DNA from: Neodidymelliopsis sp. IMI 364377
Taxonomy: Eukaryota > Ascomycota > Dothideomycetes > Pleosporales > Didymellaceae
Assembly: GCA_027946375.1 (NCBI GenBank)
Contig: JAPEUT010000032.1
Coordinates: forward strand, 62,001 to 126,000
Direction of reading: 5' to 3'
Length of the DNA: 64,000 nt
A program made the position numbers and the translations under genes. The stretch's first letter is position 1; each line of letters starts with the position of its first letter. This document shows positions 32,878 through 42,899 of this stretch, piece by piece. The notes below the pieces were generated by a model. That model was given only the letters and a program-made list of their open reading frames with translations, searched no databases and was not told the origin of the DNA.

Positions 32878-34073
32878 ATGGAACAACACTCACGGCCCCC
32901 GTTTGAGGAGCTTCCACTTGACAAGGAAGGACCACCTGGTAACGCATGGGGCCTCTATGGCTTCGATGACGAGCTAGGAGCGTTGAACATGATCACACCC
33001 GCCACCGTCAAGGCAGCTGCACAGGAGATCCAGACCGGCGAGCGTGTCTCTCTAGATTGGTACCTTAACCTGCCCTCCCATCCGTCCTTCGGCCGACCCT
33101 CCTTTGGCTGGAGAATGGAAAACCGAACCCATCCAGACGGCACAAAACGCATCGTCAACGATGACCACCTAGACATCAACACGCAATCCAGCTCCCAATG
33201 GGACGGCTTCAGACACTACGGCTACCAGCAAGCCGCCCGCTACTACGGCGGCAGAACACAGTCAGACCTCGAAAATACCTCCATCATTGGCATAGACCGT
33301 ATCGCACACTCTGGAGGCATCACCGCTCGAGCCGTCATCCTCGACTACCCACGATACTTGCAGAAGAAAGGCTCCGACCCCGTGAGCGCCCTGGAAGCGA
33401 ATGCTATCAGTGCCAAAGTTCTGAAAGATATGCTTGTGCAAACGGGCGTTACGGCCAGGAACGGTGATTTGCTACTTGTACGGACAGGGTTTACCGAGCA
33501 GTATGAGAAGTTGGGTGAGCAGGAGAGGAAAGAGTTAGCGACAAAGCCGCCGACATTTGCGGGTGTGGAGAGTACTAAGGAGACGTTGAGGTGGATTTGG
33601 GAGAGTGGATTTGTGGCTGTTGCTGGGTAGGTTTCCAATTTCTCTTGCTTCTTGACACTCTCACCTTCTCCTTTTCTCTCAGGGAATTTGCATCGAAGTG
33701 CTATTACTTTAGACTGAGCTGACACAACAAAGTGACGCGCCATCCTTTGAAATGGCGCCCCTAGTAGGCAACCACAACAAACCCGGCGGCATCTGGAAAG
33801 GCGAGGCTTGGGAAGATGACATGCAGGGTGGCGGTCTTCTGCATCAATGGCTGCTGGGCGGGTGGGGTGTCATGATTGGCGAGATGTGGGATCTAGAGCG
33901 GCTGTGCGAGAAGGCTGAGGAGTTGGGCAGGTACACGTGCTTCGTTAGCAGTGTACCGCTGAAGGTGAGTTCTCGAGATATGGAAAACATGGAAAATCTG
34001 AATAGAAGAGCTAACGAGTTTATAGGTACCGGGCGGTGTGGCGAGTCCACCGAATGCTGTTGCGATATTCTAG
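32878..34073 (+). CDS. Cyclase/kynurenine-formamidase-like family protein (PF04199 type)
   Basis: Soluble protein of the putative cyclase family common in filamentous fungi. Three exons, 32878-33626, 33733-33964 and 34026-34073, give 342 residues; the last exon codes for just 15. The family features are WGLYGFDDELGALNMIT at the start, SSQWDGFRHYGYQ, the block RIAHSGGITARAVILDY, GDLLLVRTGF, and VPGGVASPPNAVAIF at the end. The metal-binding HxGTHxD motif of bacterial kynurenine formamidases is replaced here by QSSSQWD, keeping only the Asp. I infer a hydrolase- or cyclase-like fold, but the reaction is unknown. Confidence 0.82.
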
Positions 34074-36499
34074 GTCTGGGTAGGATTCTCGAAGGAAGAG
34101 TAATCGACTGCTATCGAGTGACACGACGTGTTCATACTCTTCCAACGAAACGCATACATACCTCCTCAATCATTGCCTATTCTCTCTTACCCGCCTATGC
34201 ATCAACGTAACTCGAAACCACCCTACTCATTGTAAGCTAAATATCGCACTCCATCCTCTAACCGCCAATCTGCGCTTCCATTCTACTTCGCAATAGGAGC
34301 CTCAACACTATCAAGTACATCTTATGCATACACGTGCAACAAGTATCACATTGAATGGACGACAAATCTCATTTGCTCCTCCTCCCACGACTTCCAGCAG
34401 CAACCCAGCAACCGCTCATCTATGCTAAGCTCAACCATATCTACATCTGAAGCTTAACCCGAATCTCAGGACCTAAAAAGATCATCTCCGAATTCCGGTC
34501 TCTTGTCCAGAAGATAGGCTTCCTCCTCGAGGCAGACACAAACATGCATTTTATCGATGTTGTTTTTCGGGAGAGTTTGTGTTTTGTCTGTGTGAAAGTG
34601 GAAGGAGTGGTAGAAGGCTGGAGGACATACGAATTCTCCAACACTGGGTTAGGACGAGGTGGAGAAAGGTGAGATATAACGTCAACTGAATTTCGTCCCT
34701 TATGTGGGAGTTAGGATGTTCTTTGAAGATAGACACGGACATGCCTGCTGCATACGTCCCTTTCAAGTTTCCTGGTTTATGCAAAGGATAGAGGGGTTGC
34801 AGAAAAGGTGGACAGATGGGTTAAAATATATGTTCGCTCGAGATAGGAAACCAGGCATCGAAAGGCTCACGAAGTCTTTGAGTTGGGCTTAAGAGATGTT
34901 CAGACAGAATTTTGGGGTTCAGACAAAGCACAAACTCCCTCGGAAAGCAGCAAACATAATACATAGGGGCTGAAGATAAACCTTTTGGAGTATAGACGAA
35001 TGTATGGGCTCATCCAAAGACGAGTTGAATAGCAGAGTCTGGTGTCGAAAGAACTGTCTCATGAACCCACATTGTATAGTTTATTGACGACCAAACAGCG
35101 CAAGAACCATGATATTCGGGTGCAAAGTCTTCACCATGTGTTGGTTTTCTTTCTCATTATGAGGATATCCAAAGCACCAAGCACTGATATGAATCCCCAT
35201 TTTGTTTCGTCCAGCAGAAGAAGGCAAGACATGTACCACATGTCGTACTTCTTTGTTACGCCTAAAAAAAATGCAGCAAAAACCATGAGCCTGATAGAGA
35301 TTGTCTTTTAGAAGACCCACGGCGCGAACATATAGAGTTCCAGTAGTGGACGTTTTCTAAGCTGTCATTCTTGAATTCACTGGTGAGTTTAAAGCACATT
35401 GCACTGCTTTTGGAGTTTTGCGTATCGACTCTCAGCAGGAGCAGAAAAGACATCCAAAATGTCGTCGTGGTCTTCATGTCCGAAAGAGCGCAGGAACAAC
35501 ATCGTTGTGCACTTCTCTGATTTTCGAAGAACACATTTTGGTTTTGTGGGATGTGGTGGGTATGTTGCTAGTCTGGAATGTTTCCGCGCGGGCCATGATG
35601 GCTGAGCAACATCTTTTTTGATTGGAGGGAAAAAAGGTACAGAAATGGTTCGTTGCACTGCTGAAGGAAACCATGAACCGTCTGACATCTTGATTGTGAG
35701 GAAAAGAAAACACATGCGTTGCTGAAGCCTCCTCTTCAAGAAGTGAGGAGGGCACCAGCAGAAGAGTCATAATTGTCTTGTATCCGAGTTCGAAGCGCGC
35801 CCAAGCAACATGACGAGCGTTTAATGATTTTTCGATCTTTGGACTTAGAGCAATGAAAAGCTGGTGGATTTGAGAATCGATGTAAAACTTGTAGAGGGTT
35901 TCAGGGACAGCTTTCATCGTTCGGTGGCATCATGTCTTCGAAAAGGCCAAGAAGCAAGTCTTCATCAAACTATCGCCAAGCTGTTTCGATTCGCACAGCA
36001 ATATTTTGAGATCGCGCTGCGACTGCAATCTCATTCAATATAGTGGCAACTTCGGAAGGAAAAAACATGGCACGGATTCATTCATAATTTTTTCGTTCCA
36101 GAGTTTTCACCGAAAAGATCAGTGTCAAGCTTTTTGAATGGACATTACAGAATTTGACAGCGCCATGCAAGCCTTGCGGTAACGTTCATGACAACTGTCA
36201 ACTTTTGGAATGCCACGACCGACCGAACATTCACAGCAATCCAAGAAGATTTGAAAAGATCTCAGGGAAAAGTGGACACAGGACATATAGTAAGGGTTGG
36301 GTGTTTTTAGAGTTGGAGATGCAAAATGATGTTGAGAGTGACAGTTACACCGATCGATGGCGCGCTTCATATACGTAGTGTATGCATCACGTGCAGAGCG
36401 TTTGCGGTCCATTGCTAGCGTTTGAAGACATTGCTAAGTCTGCTCTTGATTGTGATACATATCATTCGTTGATGAACGACATCGGAGATGACGTACAAC
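34074..36499. other. Gene-free stretch (about 2.4 kb)
   Basis: No convincing gene. Several overlapping minus-strand frames between about 35260 and 35920 have no domain, and no splice joins extend them. The sequence is not strongly AT-biased and shows no terminal repeats that I can see. A diverged mobile element, an unrecognised fast-evolving gene or a non-coding RNA are all possible. Confidence 0.4.
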
Positions 36500-38790
36500 C
36501 TAACCCACGAACTTTCCACCACAGAACATACACACATCGCAAGCCTGGAACAAAACCCTCGATAGAGTCACTGGATGCTCTGTTTCTTCACCTACGGCTT
36601 CCTGCGCCTGTACAAACTCCTCACTCAAGAAAGGTGTGTTGCAAATGCCACAATACTTCGTGATGCCTGGTGCCTGGATAGCTAACAGGCTTAACCCACA
36701 GCGTGGAAACTGATGGCCGTTCGTGCATGTTGCTGTTGTTAAGTCGGTGAAGGGAATGGGTGCAGCGCAGAAGTCGCACTGATCTGTTGCAGCAGTGGCA
36801 GCATCAATAGACAGCTCCTTTGCGGACTCATCTTCATTTTCTGGCGCAAGAAGGTCGGAGATTAGAGTGAGTAGTCGCTTTTGGTGCGATAGGACCTCCG
36901 CGCTGAATGGTGTTTGGAACAGCGACAAAGGTAGCTTCTGTATCGCTGTAGCGAGGCGATATGAGATGAGTGTTCTCAATAGCTCATTCGAGGATGTGTC
37001 GTTGCAGGCGTAAGAAACCAGTATGCCGTATCGATCTCTAAGAGTGTTCTCGTCGAAGATAGCGATTACCTTGAACATTTCGACAAGCTTTCTCAGATTG
37101 CTATCTTCAGCAATCATCCTAACACTTGCGTCTGAGGCTAGGATAGGTCCATATGCTTGCATGAGCTTGCTAACAGCCTCTTCGGCGAATGCAGGCATCT
37201 GATCAGCGTCCTCAACAGTGTTTTCTACCAGCTTTTTCAGAGTCCACAGCACGCCCTCTGCGGTCACGTTCTTGGCCGGGAATCGCTCCCGCATCTTGCT
37301 GTACTGGTGCAAAGTACTAAGAGCAACAGTACCACGTCGATCTGCTGGCGGTCCATACTCGATCGAGTCGGAAGGATGTAAAGTATTGCAAGCAGCGACG
37401 AAATCTCCAAGTGGTGACGATGTGAGTCCCCATACTTTGGTCTTGCTGTAACCCTCAAGATCGTTTTTGACGCTGAAGAGAACTACGCTGTTCTCGATCT
37501 TTTCTCGCCAGCTGGGAGCCTTGAGGCCTGTTAGGCCATCGTTGGATTTTTCCAAGACAGCTGTTGGAGATAGTATGGTCGACAACAGAGAGCTGAAGTG
37601 TAGCTGTGGGGAAGAGTGGTGTTCACAATCCCACACTGCGCCAGATACTTGGTCCCAGCGTCCGTCGAGATCATGTGACATCCTACTCATAATCGAGGCA
37701 TCGCGGCCTGAGATGGTCAGATAATCTAGACCAGAGCTAGTGAACAGAGCTACGGTGAGCTTATCACTATCACCGACCCTAGGGCACCAAGTTATAGGTC
37801 CGCGGTGTCGCAGATGTATCTTTGGGTATACTATCTCGTCACTCAAGGTGATATTGCCATTGCTTAGTATGACTAGTCGTCCTCTCACATCTTCGTTGGT
37901 TGCATAGATTACTACAGATTGGTGGTAGTCGCCGCTCGTAATCCAAGGGCTCCAGGCAATGTGAGAGATGAACCTCTGCTGCTTCATTAGATCGTCGAAG
38001 AAAGTGGGATCCGTGAAAATGCTCTCGTTCTTAGGTTCGAGCGTTGAATGTGTAAGCACTGTTGCACTCCACTCTCGTGAAGAACCAAGGCTAGTAGTCG
38101 GTGAGTCCACTGCCAAAAACGCAAGCTCGTTGTCGTCATTGGCAACGACGAGGAATTGCTGATCATACGAGGTCTGTGATCCTAGAGTGTAAGACACGCT
38201 GGGCAACGCGGGGGCCCAAGCGAAAGCTCTAATTCGTGTCTTTAGGCGTAATTGTTCGCCAGCATCTGAGGAAACATGGCTGGTACTGTTCCTCGCTTGT
38301 GTACAAAAATAATGAACGAGTGCGTGATTGATGAAAACCCTACGGTTCCAGGTTGACTCTACTTGAAGCTTGCCTTCAGCGGACCAGATGGAGAGCACCA
38401 GATTCGATGTGAGTACGGCGAGAGCACACCGACGATATTTAGCAAGACCGGGCGGCGACCAGGCTATTGCAATCGGGACACTTGGCGATATCTCTTCGCC
38501 AACTGAATAGTTTGATAAAGGTGCAGCCTCCTTAACTGGTAGCTCTTCGTTGGAAAACCAGGGCACTTGCAGCGGTACATGTTGCCATTGAGGTACATCG
38601 TTATCTCGCTCATATGATACAGTGTTTGGAAACTGGGTTTTCATTAGCGACTGTATCTTGTATGCCTGTGCTGAGTGCATACCAAGAGTTCGACACGTTC
38701 ATCAGAAGCTAGTGCAATGATGTTGTCTGGCGACCAGTCAAGCGCGTCAACACAAGCTGGCCAGCATCGCAACTCCGTCACGTCCGCCAT
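36500..38790 (-). CDS. RNA polymerase III factor TFIIIC, delta-type subunit
   Basis: Likely TFIIIC subunit of the delta/90-kDa class, part of the complex that binds tRNA gene promoters. Two exons, 38790-38683 and 38632-36500 in transcript order, give 746 residues. The N-terminal half looks like a WD-type propeller: ACVDALDWSPDNIIALA and later IAIAWSPPGLAKYRRCALAVLT, RAFAWAP and HIAWSPW. The C-terminal 100 residues hold a zinc-finger module, with CDFC, TCTNGHQFPRCGLSLLAI, CGIC and finally CDVCMFCGGKF. This pairing of delta N-terminal domain and C-terminal zinc finger is characteristic. The intron is 50 nt. It is head-to-head with DBP3, a ribosome-biogenesis gene. Confidence 0.82.
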
Positions 38791-39137
38791 CGTCGCTGAT
38801 GTCTGAATGTGGAAGATGTTGCGACAAAATCGCTCATAGTGTTGAAGGAGAAGGTGAAAGTGGTGTGCACGTGTTCGAAATCTTTGTGGGAGTTTCTTGC
38901 TCAGAGCCGGCGATTCTCCATCCGACTGTTCGACTCAGCCAGATTCGAGTCTGAGGCTGAATGTTGTGATCCTGACAAGTGCTGTGGTCAAGAAGAAAGC
39001 TGTAACAAATCCAGGGTCCATTCTTACGCCATACCAAGTTTGATCTAGCTTATCGTCTTATCGATTAGTCGGCATGGAAAAAGTGAATTTTCCCTCATCG
39101 ATCCCAGCCACTGCCCCAGATTTGCGACAGATTCAAA
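38791..39137. promoter_or_regulatory. Bidirectional promoter region (TFIIIC subunit / DBP3)
   Basis: 347 bp between two start codons; both products act in making the translation machinery, so co-regulation is plausible. No gene is seen inside. Confidence 0.45.
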
Positions 39138-40943
39138 ATGGGAAAGCGATCAATCTCTGAGGCCGTCGCCGACGATGCGGCTGTCAAGCCCGAGGTCTCC
39201 AGGAAGAAGAGCAAGAAGGACAAAAAGAGCGCGACTGTCGATGCGGTCGAGACGAACGGCGACAGCGTAGATGTCTCTGAGGCCGAGCGCAAGGCCGCAA
39301 AGAAAGCAAAGAAGGAAGCGAAAGAGGCCAAGAAGTCTAAGAAGACCGATGCTATACCAGCAGCAGCAGAGGAAGATGAGGACGCGGCAAAGGCTGCCAG
39401 GAAAGCTGCACGAAAAGCTGAGAAGAAGAAGGCGAAGGAGTCTGCGAGCGCAGATACAACAGCACCCACCTCGGTCGCGACCTCAGCAGTTGCTTCCCGA
39501 GTCGAATCCTCGGTCACAACCCCTGAACCCGCCGCGGTCGGCGAATACCAGGAAGACAAGGAGCTTACGCAGCTTCCTCAATCCGAAATCGATGCCTTCC
39601 TGACCAAGCACACGGTTACAATCGACGACCCTAAGCCTGGAAGCAAGCTGCGCCCGATCATAAACTTCAAGTACCTACCTACCAAGAACGAAGCATTTGC
39701 CAAGTTCACAACACCTACTCCTATTCAAGCAGCAGTATGGCCCTCGCTGCTCTCGGGACGGGACGCAATCGGTGTGGCAGAGACTGGGTCTGGAAAGACG
39801 CTGGCGTTTGGTGTACCTTGCGTACGCTACATCCAGTCTCTCCCGAAGAACAAGCGCAAGGGTGTCAAGGCAGTCATTGTTTCGCCCACCCGTGAGTTGG
39901 CTGTTCAGATCCACGACCAGCTGGTTACTCTGGCTGGGCCTGCTGGTCTTGGATGTGTCTGTGTCTACGGAGGTGTGCCCAAGCCTCCCCAGATCGAGGC
40001 TCTCCGCACAGCTTCTATCGTGGTAGCTACACCTGGTCGTCTTAACGATCTTATTGGAGAAGGATCTGCGAATCTCAGCAGTGCCGAGTACGTTGTGCTC
40101 GATGAGGCCGATCGTATGCTCGACAAGGGTTTCGAGGAGCCTATCCGCCAGATCATCACTCAGTGCCCCAAGAAGCGTCAGACTCTCATGTTCACTGCAA
40201 CTTGGCCTCCGTCGGTCCGCGAGCTAGCATCCACTTTCATGGTCTCACCCGTCAAGATCACGATCGGCGACAACGTGTCCGGCGAGCTTCGCGCCAACAT
40301 CCGCATCAAGCAGGTTGTTGAGGTTGTGGATCCTCGTGCTAAGGAGCAGCGCCTGCTCCAATTGCTCAGGCAATACCAGTCCGGCAAGAATAAGGACGAT
40401 CGCATCCTTGTATTCTGCCTGTACAAGAAGGAAGCTATGCGTATTGAGCAGTTCATCCAAAGATCGGGCTTTAGAGTCGGCGGCATCCACGGCGACCTCA
40501 GCCAGGACAAGCGTACTGCTTCATTGGCGGCTTTCAAGGAAGGCAAGGTCCCGTTGCTCGTAGCAACAGACGTGGCTGCGCGTGGTCTGGATATTCCAGC
40601 TGTGAAGGTCGTCATCAACGTCACTTTCCCCTTGACAGCTGAGGACTACGTCCATCGCATTGGTCGAACAGGTCGTGCCGGAAAAGAGGGCCTTGCGATT
40701 ACATTATTTACGGAGCATGACAAGGGCTTGTCCGGATCGTAAGTTCCATCTTAGTTCAGATCTAGGATTATACACTAACAACCACGTAGTCTCATTAATG
40801 TTCTCAAGGCAGCCAATCAGCCTGTACCCGAGGAGCTAATGAAGTTTGGCACTACGGTCAAGAAGAAGGGTCACGAGGCCTACGGTGCGTTTTACAAGGA
40901 CACCGGTGACATGAAGGCAGCAACAAAGATCACGTTTGATTAG
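39138..40943 (+). CDS. DBP3: ATP-dependent RNA helicase, Dbp3 type
   Basis: Nucleolar DEAD-box helicase needed for pre-rRNA processing. Two exons, 39138-40738 and 40790-40943, give 584 residues. The first 150 residues are a Lys/Ala/Glu-rich nucleolar-type extension with many KKxKK motifs. The helicase core shows TPTPIQAAVWPSLLSGRD (Q motif), AETGSGKT (motif I), PTRELA (Ia), TPGRL (Ib), LDEADRML (II), FTATWP (III, with Thr for the usual Ser), ATDVAARGLDIP (V) and HRIGRTGRAGKEG (VI). FTATWP together with the Lys-rich N-terminus points to Dbp3 rather than Dbp2. The C-terminal exon codes for LINVLKAANQPVPEELMKFGT. Confidence 0.93.
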
Positions 40944-42096
40944 ACGTCTGAGGTCATCTCGCAGCTTGCAGATAAGCTGGCTTTGCAGTCGGCGAAGGGA
41001 GTGCTTGGTTGCCTCGTGCTGCAGCTTCAAGCGGGGATCATTTTAGCATTTCCTAGCGGAGGCGTTTCGGCACACATCAAAAGTCCCGAGTTAAACCGCT
41101 CCTGTTTGATTAGAGGAGTTTGTTGTAGGTATAGCATAAATCTGTTCTTCTGCTCGTGTGGTCAACATCGTACGATTCTGAAATCATGAAGACTGTGTAA
41201 CCGTCAACAGTCGCCGTTTATGATCCCAGTCGGTGGTGGTAATGTCGCAAACTCCACGTGTATCATGGACGGTGTTCTCTTACTGCAGAGCCTCGCCCAT
41301 TCCAAATCCACGTGCTTAGCGCGTCCCACACTTGTGGTTGCAGGAACGCACCAAAAACGCACCAAGACCCTTTGCACGGATTGCGCACCCTCTAGCAGTT
41401 CATCGCTGCATACATTTACCACGCTTTACCTGGTTTTAGGCGCGCCTAAATGGCATTAACACGACGTCGTCGACCGACCAGCCACGCCATTCCCGCAGCT
41501 AAGCAGCCTCCACGCGGGTTTCTCGTGCAGGTGCTGTGCATTCACACGCTCTCGCTGGGGCTACGCCTCCGCTAAGGGGACCTCGGGGAAGCGTGTGGGT
41601 TCGCAAAGGCTGGCAGCGGGGCATTTGATTGGTGATGAAATACTTCCGGATCTGGTCGCCGACTACAACATCGGCGACTGCTGACTGTATGGCCTGCGAA
41701 CACGAAACGAAGGATTCGCAGTTTTGCACCAGGACGGCGAGCTCGAGATGAGGGTCGCAATATATATGCTGCAGGACTGCGCTACGGGGGGTAGAGAGAG
41801 AGAAAAGACTGCTTGCTTGATTTATTCATCTACACTCCGTTTCAGCGATTCCTTTCCGTTGTTCTTCTTGGCCTCCGACTAGTCGTCCCGTGCTGTTGCA
41901 TACTCGCGATAATCCGAAATAGACCACACCTCCGCACGGCAACAAAAACAAAGATCATAGACGAGTGTGGCTTTTATTGGGTCATCAACGCTCTTCCCAG
42001 ATATACCGCCCACGCCTGAGACCTTCCTTTTGGCCTCGAAACCTGCATTTTGCACCACTTTGCTTTCGTAGTCGCCAAATCCACAAATCGGCCAAC
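40944..42096. other. Intergenic region upstream of the small Cys-rich gene
   Basis: The region contains the DBP3 3' UTR and a promoter. Two perfect palindromes lie close together: a 16-bp one at 41435-41450 (centre GGCGCGCC) and ACGACGTCGT at 41461-41470. A TATATATG stretch occurs near 41760. No coding region is supported. Confidence 0.45.
41435..41470. promoter_or_regulatory. Two adjacent perfect palindromes
   Basis: TTTAGGCGCGCCTAAA (41435-41450) and ACGACGTCGT (41461-41470), separated by 10 bp. The second one recurs in the CND1/CDC7 promoter. A single 16-bp palindrome is expected about once per 64 kb by chance, so only the pairing and recurrence are notable. Confidence 0.35.
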
Positions 42097-42350
42097 ATGT
42101 GCAAGAAGGCAGCTTGCGACACATGCAGTAAGTGCTTTCCTTAACTCCACTTATCTCCACCACCACCACCACCACCACAAAAACAACCCCAACTAACAAT
42201 CCCCCAGGAAAATCCACATGGTGGGGCTGCGGCAAGCACGTCAAAGGTGTAATGACCAACATACCCTCCTCAGAATGGTGCACCTGCGCACCACGCGTAC
42301 AAGTCGAAGGCAACACATACCCGCCCATGGGCACGCTTGCGGCTGCGTGA
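42097..42350 (+). CDS. Small Cys-rich protein (57 residues)
   Basis: A two-exon gene, 42097-42127 and 42208-42350, coding for 57 residues. It has MCKKAACDTC at the start, then TWWGCGKHV and SEWCTC, and ends PPMGTLAAA. Six cysteines sit in a C-x5-C-x2-C, WGCG and CTC arrangement, with one His and conserved-looking Trp residues, suggesting a small metal-binding fold. I recall similar short proteins starting MCK and carrying W-GCG-H and WCTC in many fungi, of unknown function. The splice signals are good (GTAAGT, CCCCCAG) and the intron carries a CCA microsatellite. It is not a metallothionein, since it has too few Cys and has aromatic residues. Confidence 0.75.
42157..42177. repeat. (CCA)7 microsatellite in an intron
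   Basis: Seven perfect CCA units inside the single intron of the small Cys-rich gene, between donor and branch region. Confidence 0.85.
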
Positions 42351-42899
42351 CTAGACGGGGAGTGCGGAAGCTTAGGGACGAGTCGCGAGAAGTACCTGTT
42401 TGGCATGATACAAGGAATGAATGGCGGACCGCATCCGAATCATCCTCCTGTGGCGAAGAAGGTGGGGAAGACATGACATGAGGGGAGCGTGGGGGGTGGA
42501 GATGAGGAAGGAGTGGATAGTACTGAGGAGTGGTGGGAGGTGTGGAGGGATGGCGAATGGCAGGTGAAGAGAAGTGGACTGAAGGTGGACCACGACTTTA
42601 TGAGCACATCATGGCGTTATTGTGTTTTTCGGGCAGCGCAACATAGTGTGTTTGAGCACACCCGTATATCATTGCGGAAGGGGGTTTTCAGCATTTCGAG
42701 AGTCGGGCCAGGTCTTATGGACGACTGTACAAGCAAGCACATTGCTTGGAAGCATCAGCGAATGAATTCATCATCATCTCTATCCCAGTCCGTCCGTCCA
42801 AATGGAGTAAACGCCAGCACCGTCCCATAATCAAGCCCAAGGTATCATATCGTCGAAATCATGACTGGAAAAGAGCAATTGAAATGTACAACACGAGTC
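42351..42899. other. Convergent intergenic region (Cys-rich gene / CND1)
   Basis: 549 bp with two 3' UTRs. It is purine-rich around 42480-42560 (GAGGAAGGAGTGG-like). No gene is seen. Confidence 0.4.

Noticed and set aside
35262..35917. Overlapping minus-strand frames that might form a spliced gene
   Set aside because: No consistent splice joins, no domain and no coding-like composition; reported only as a gap to check.
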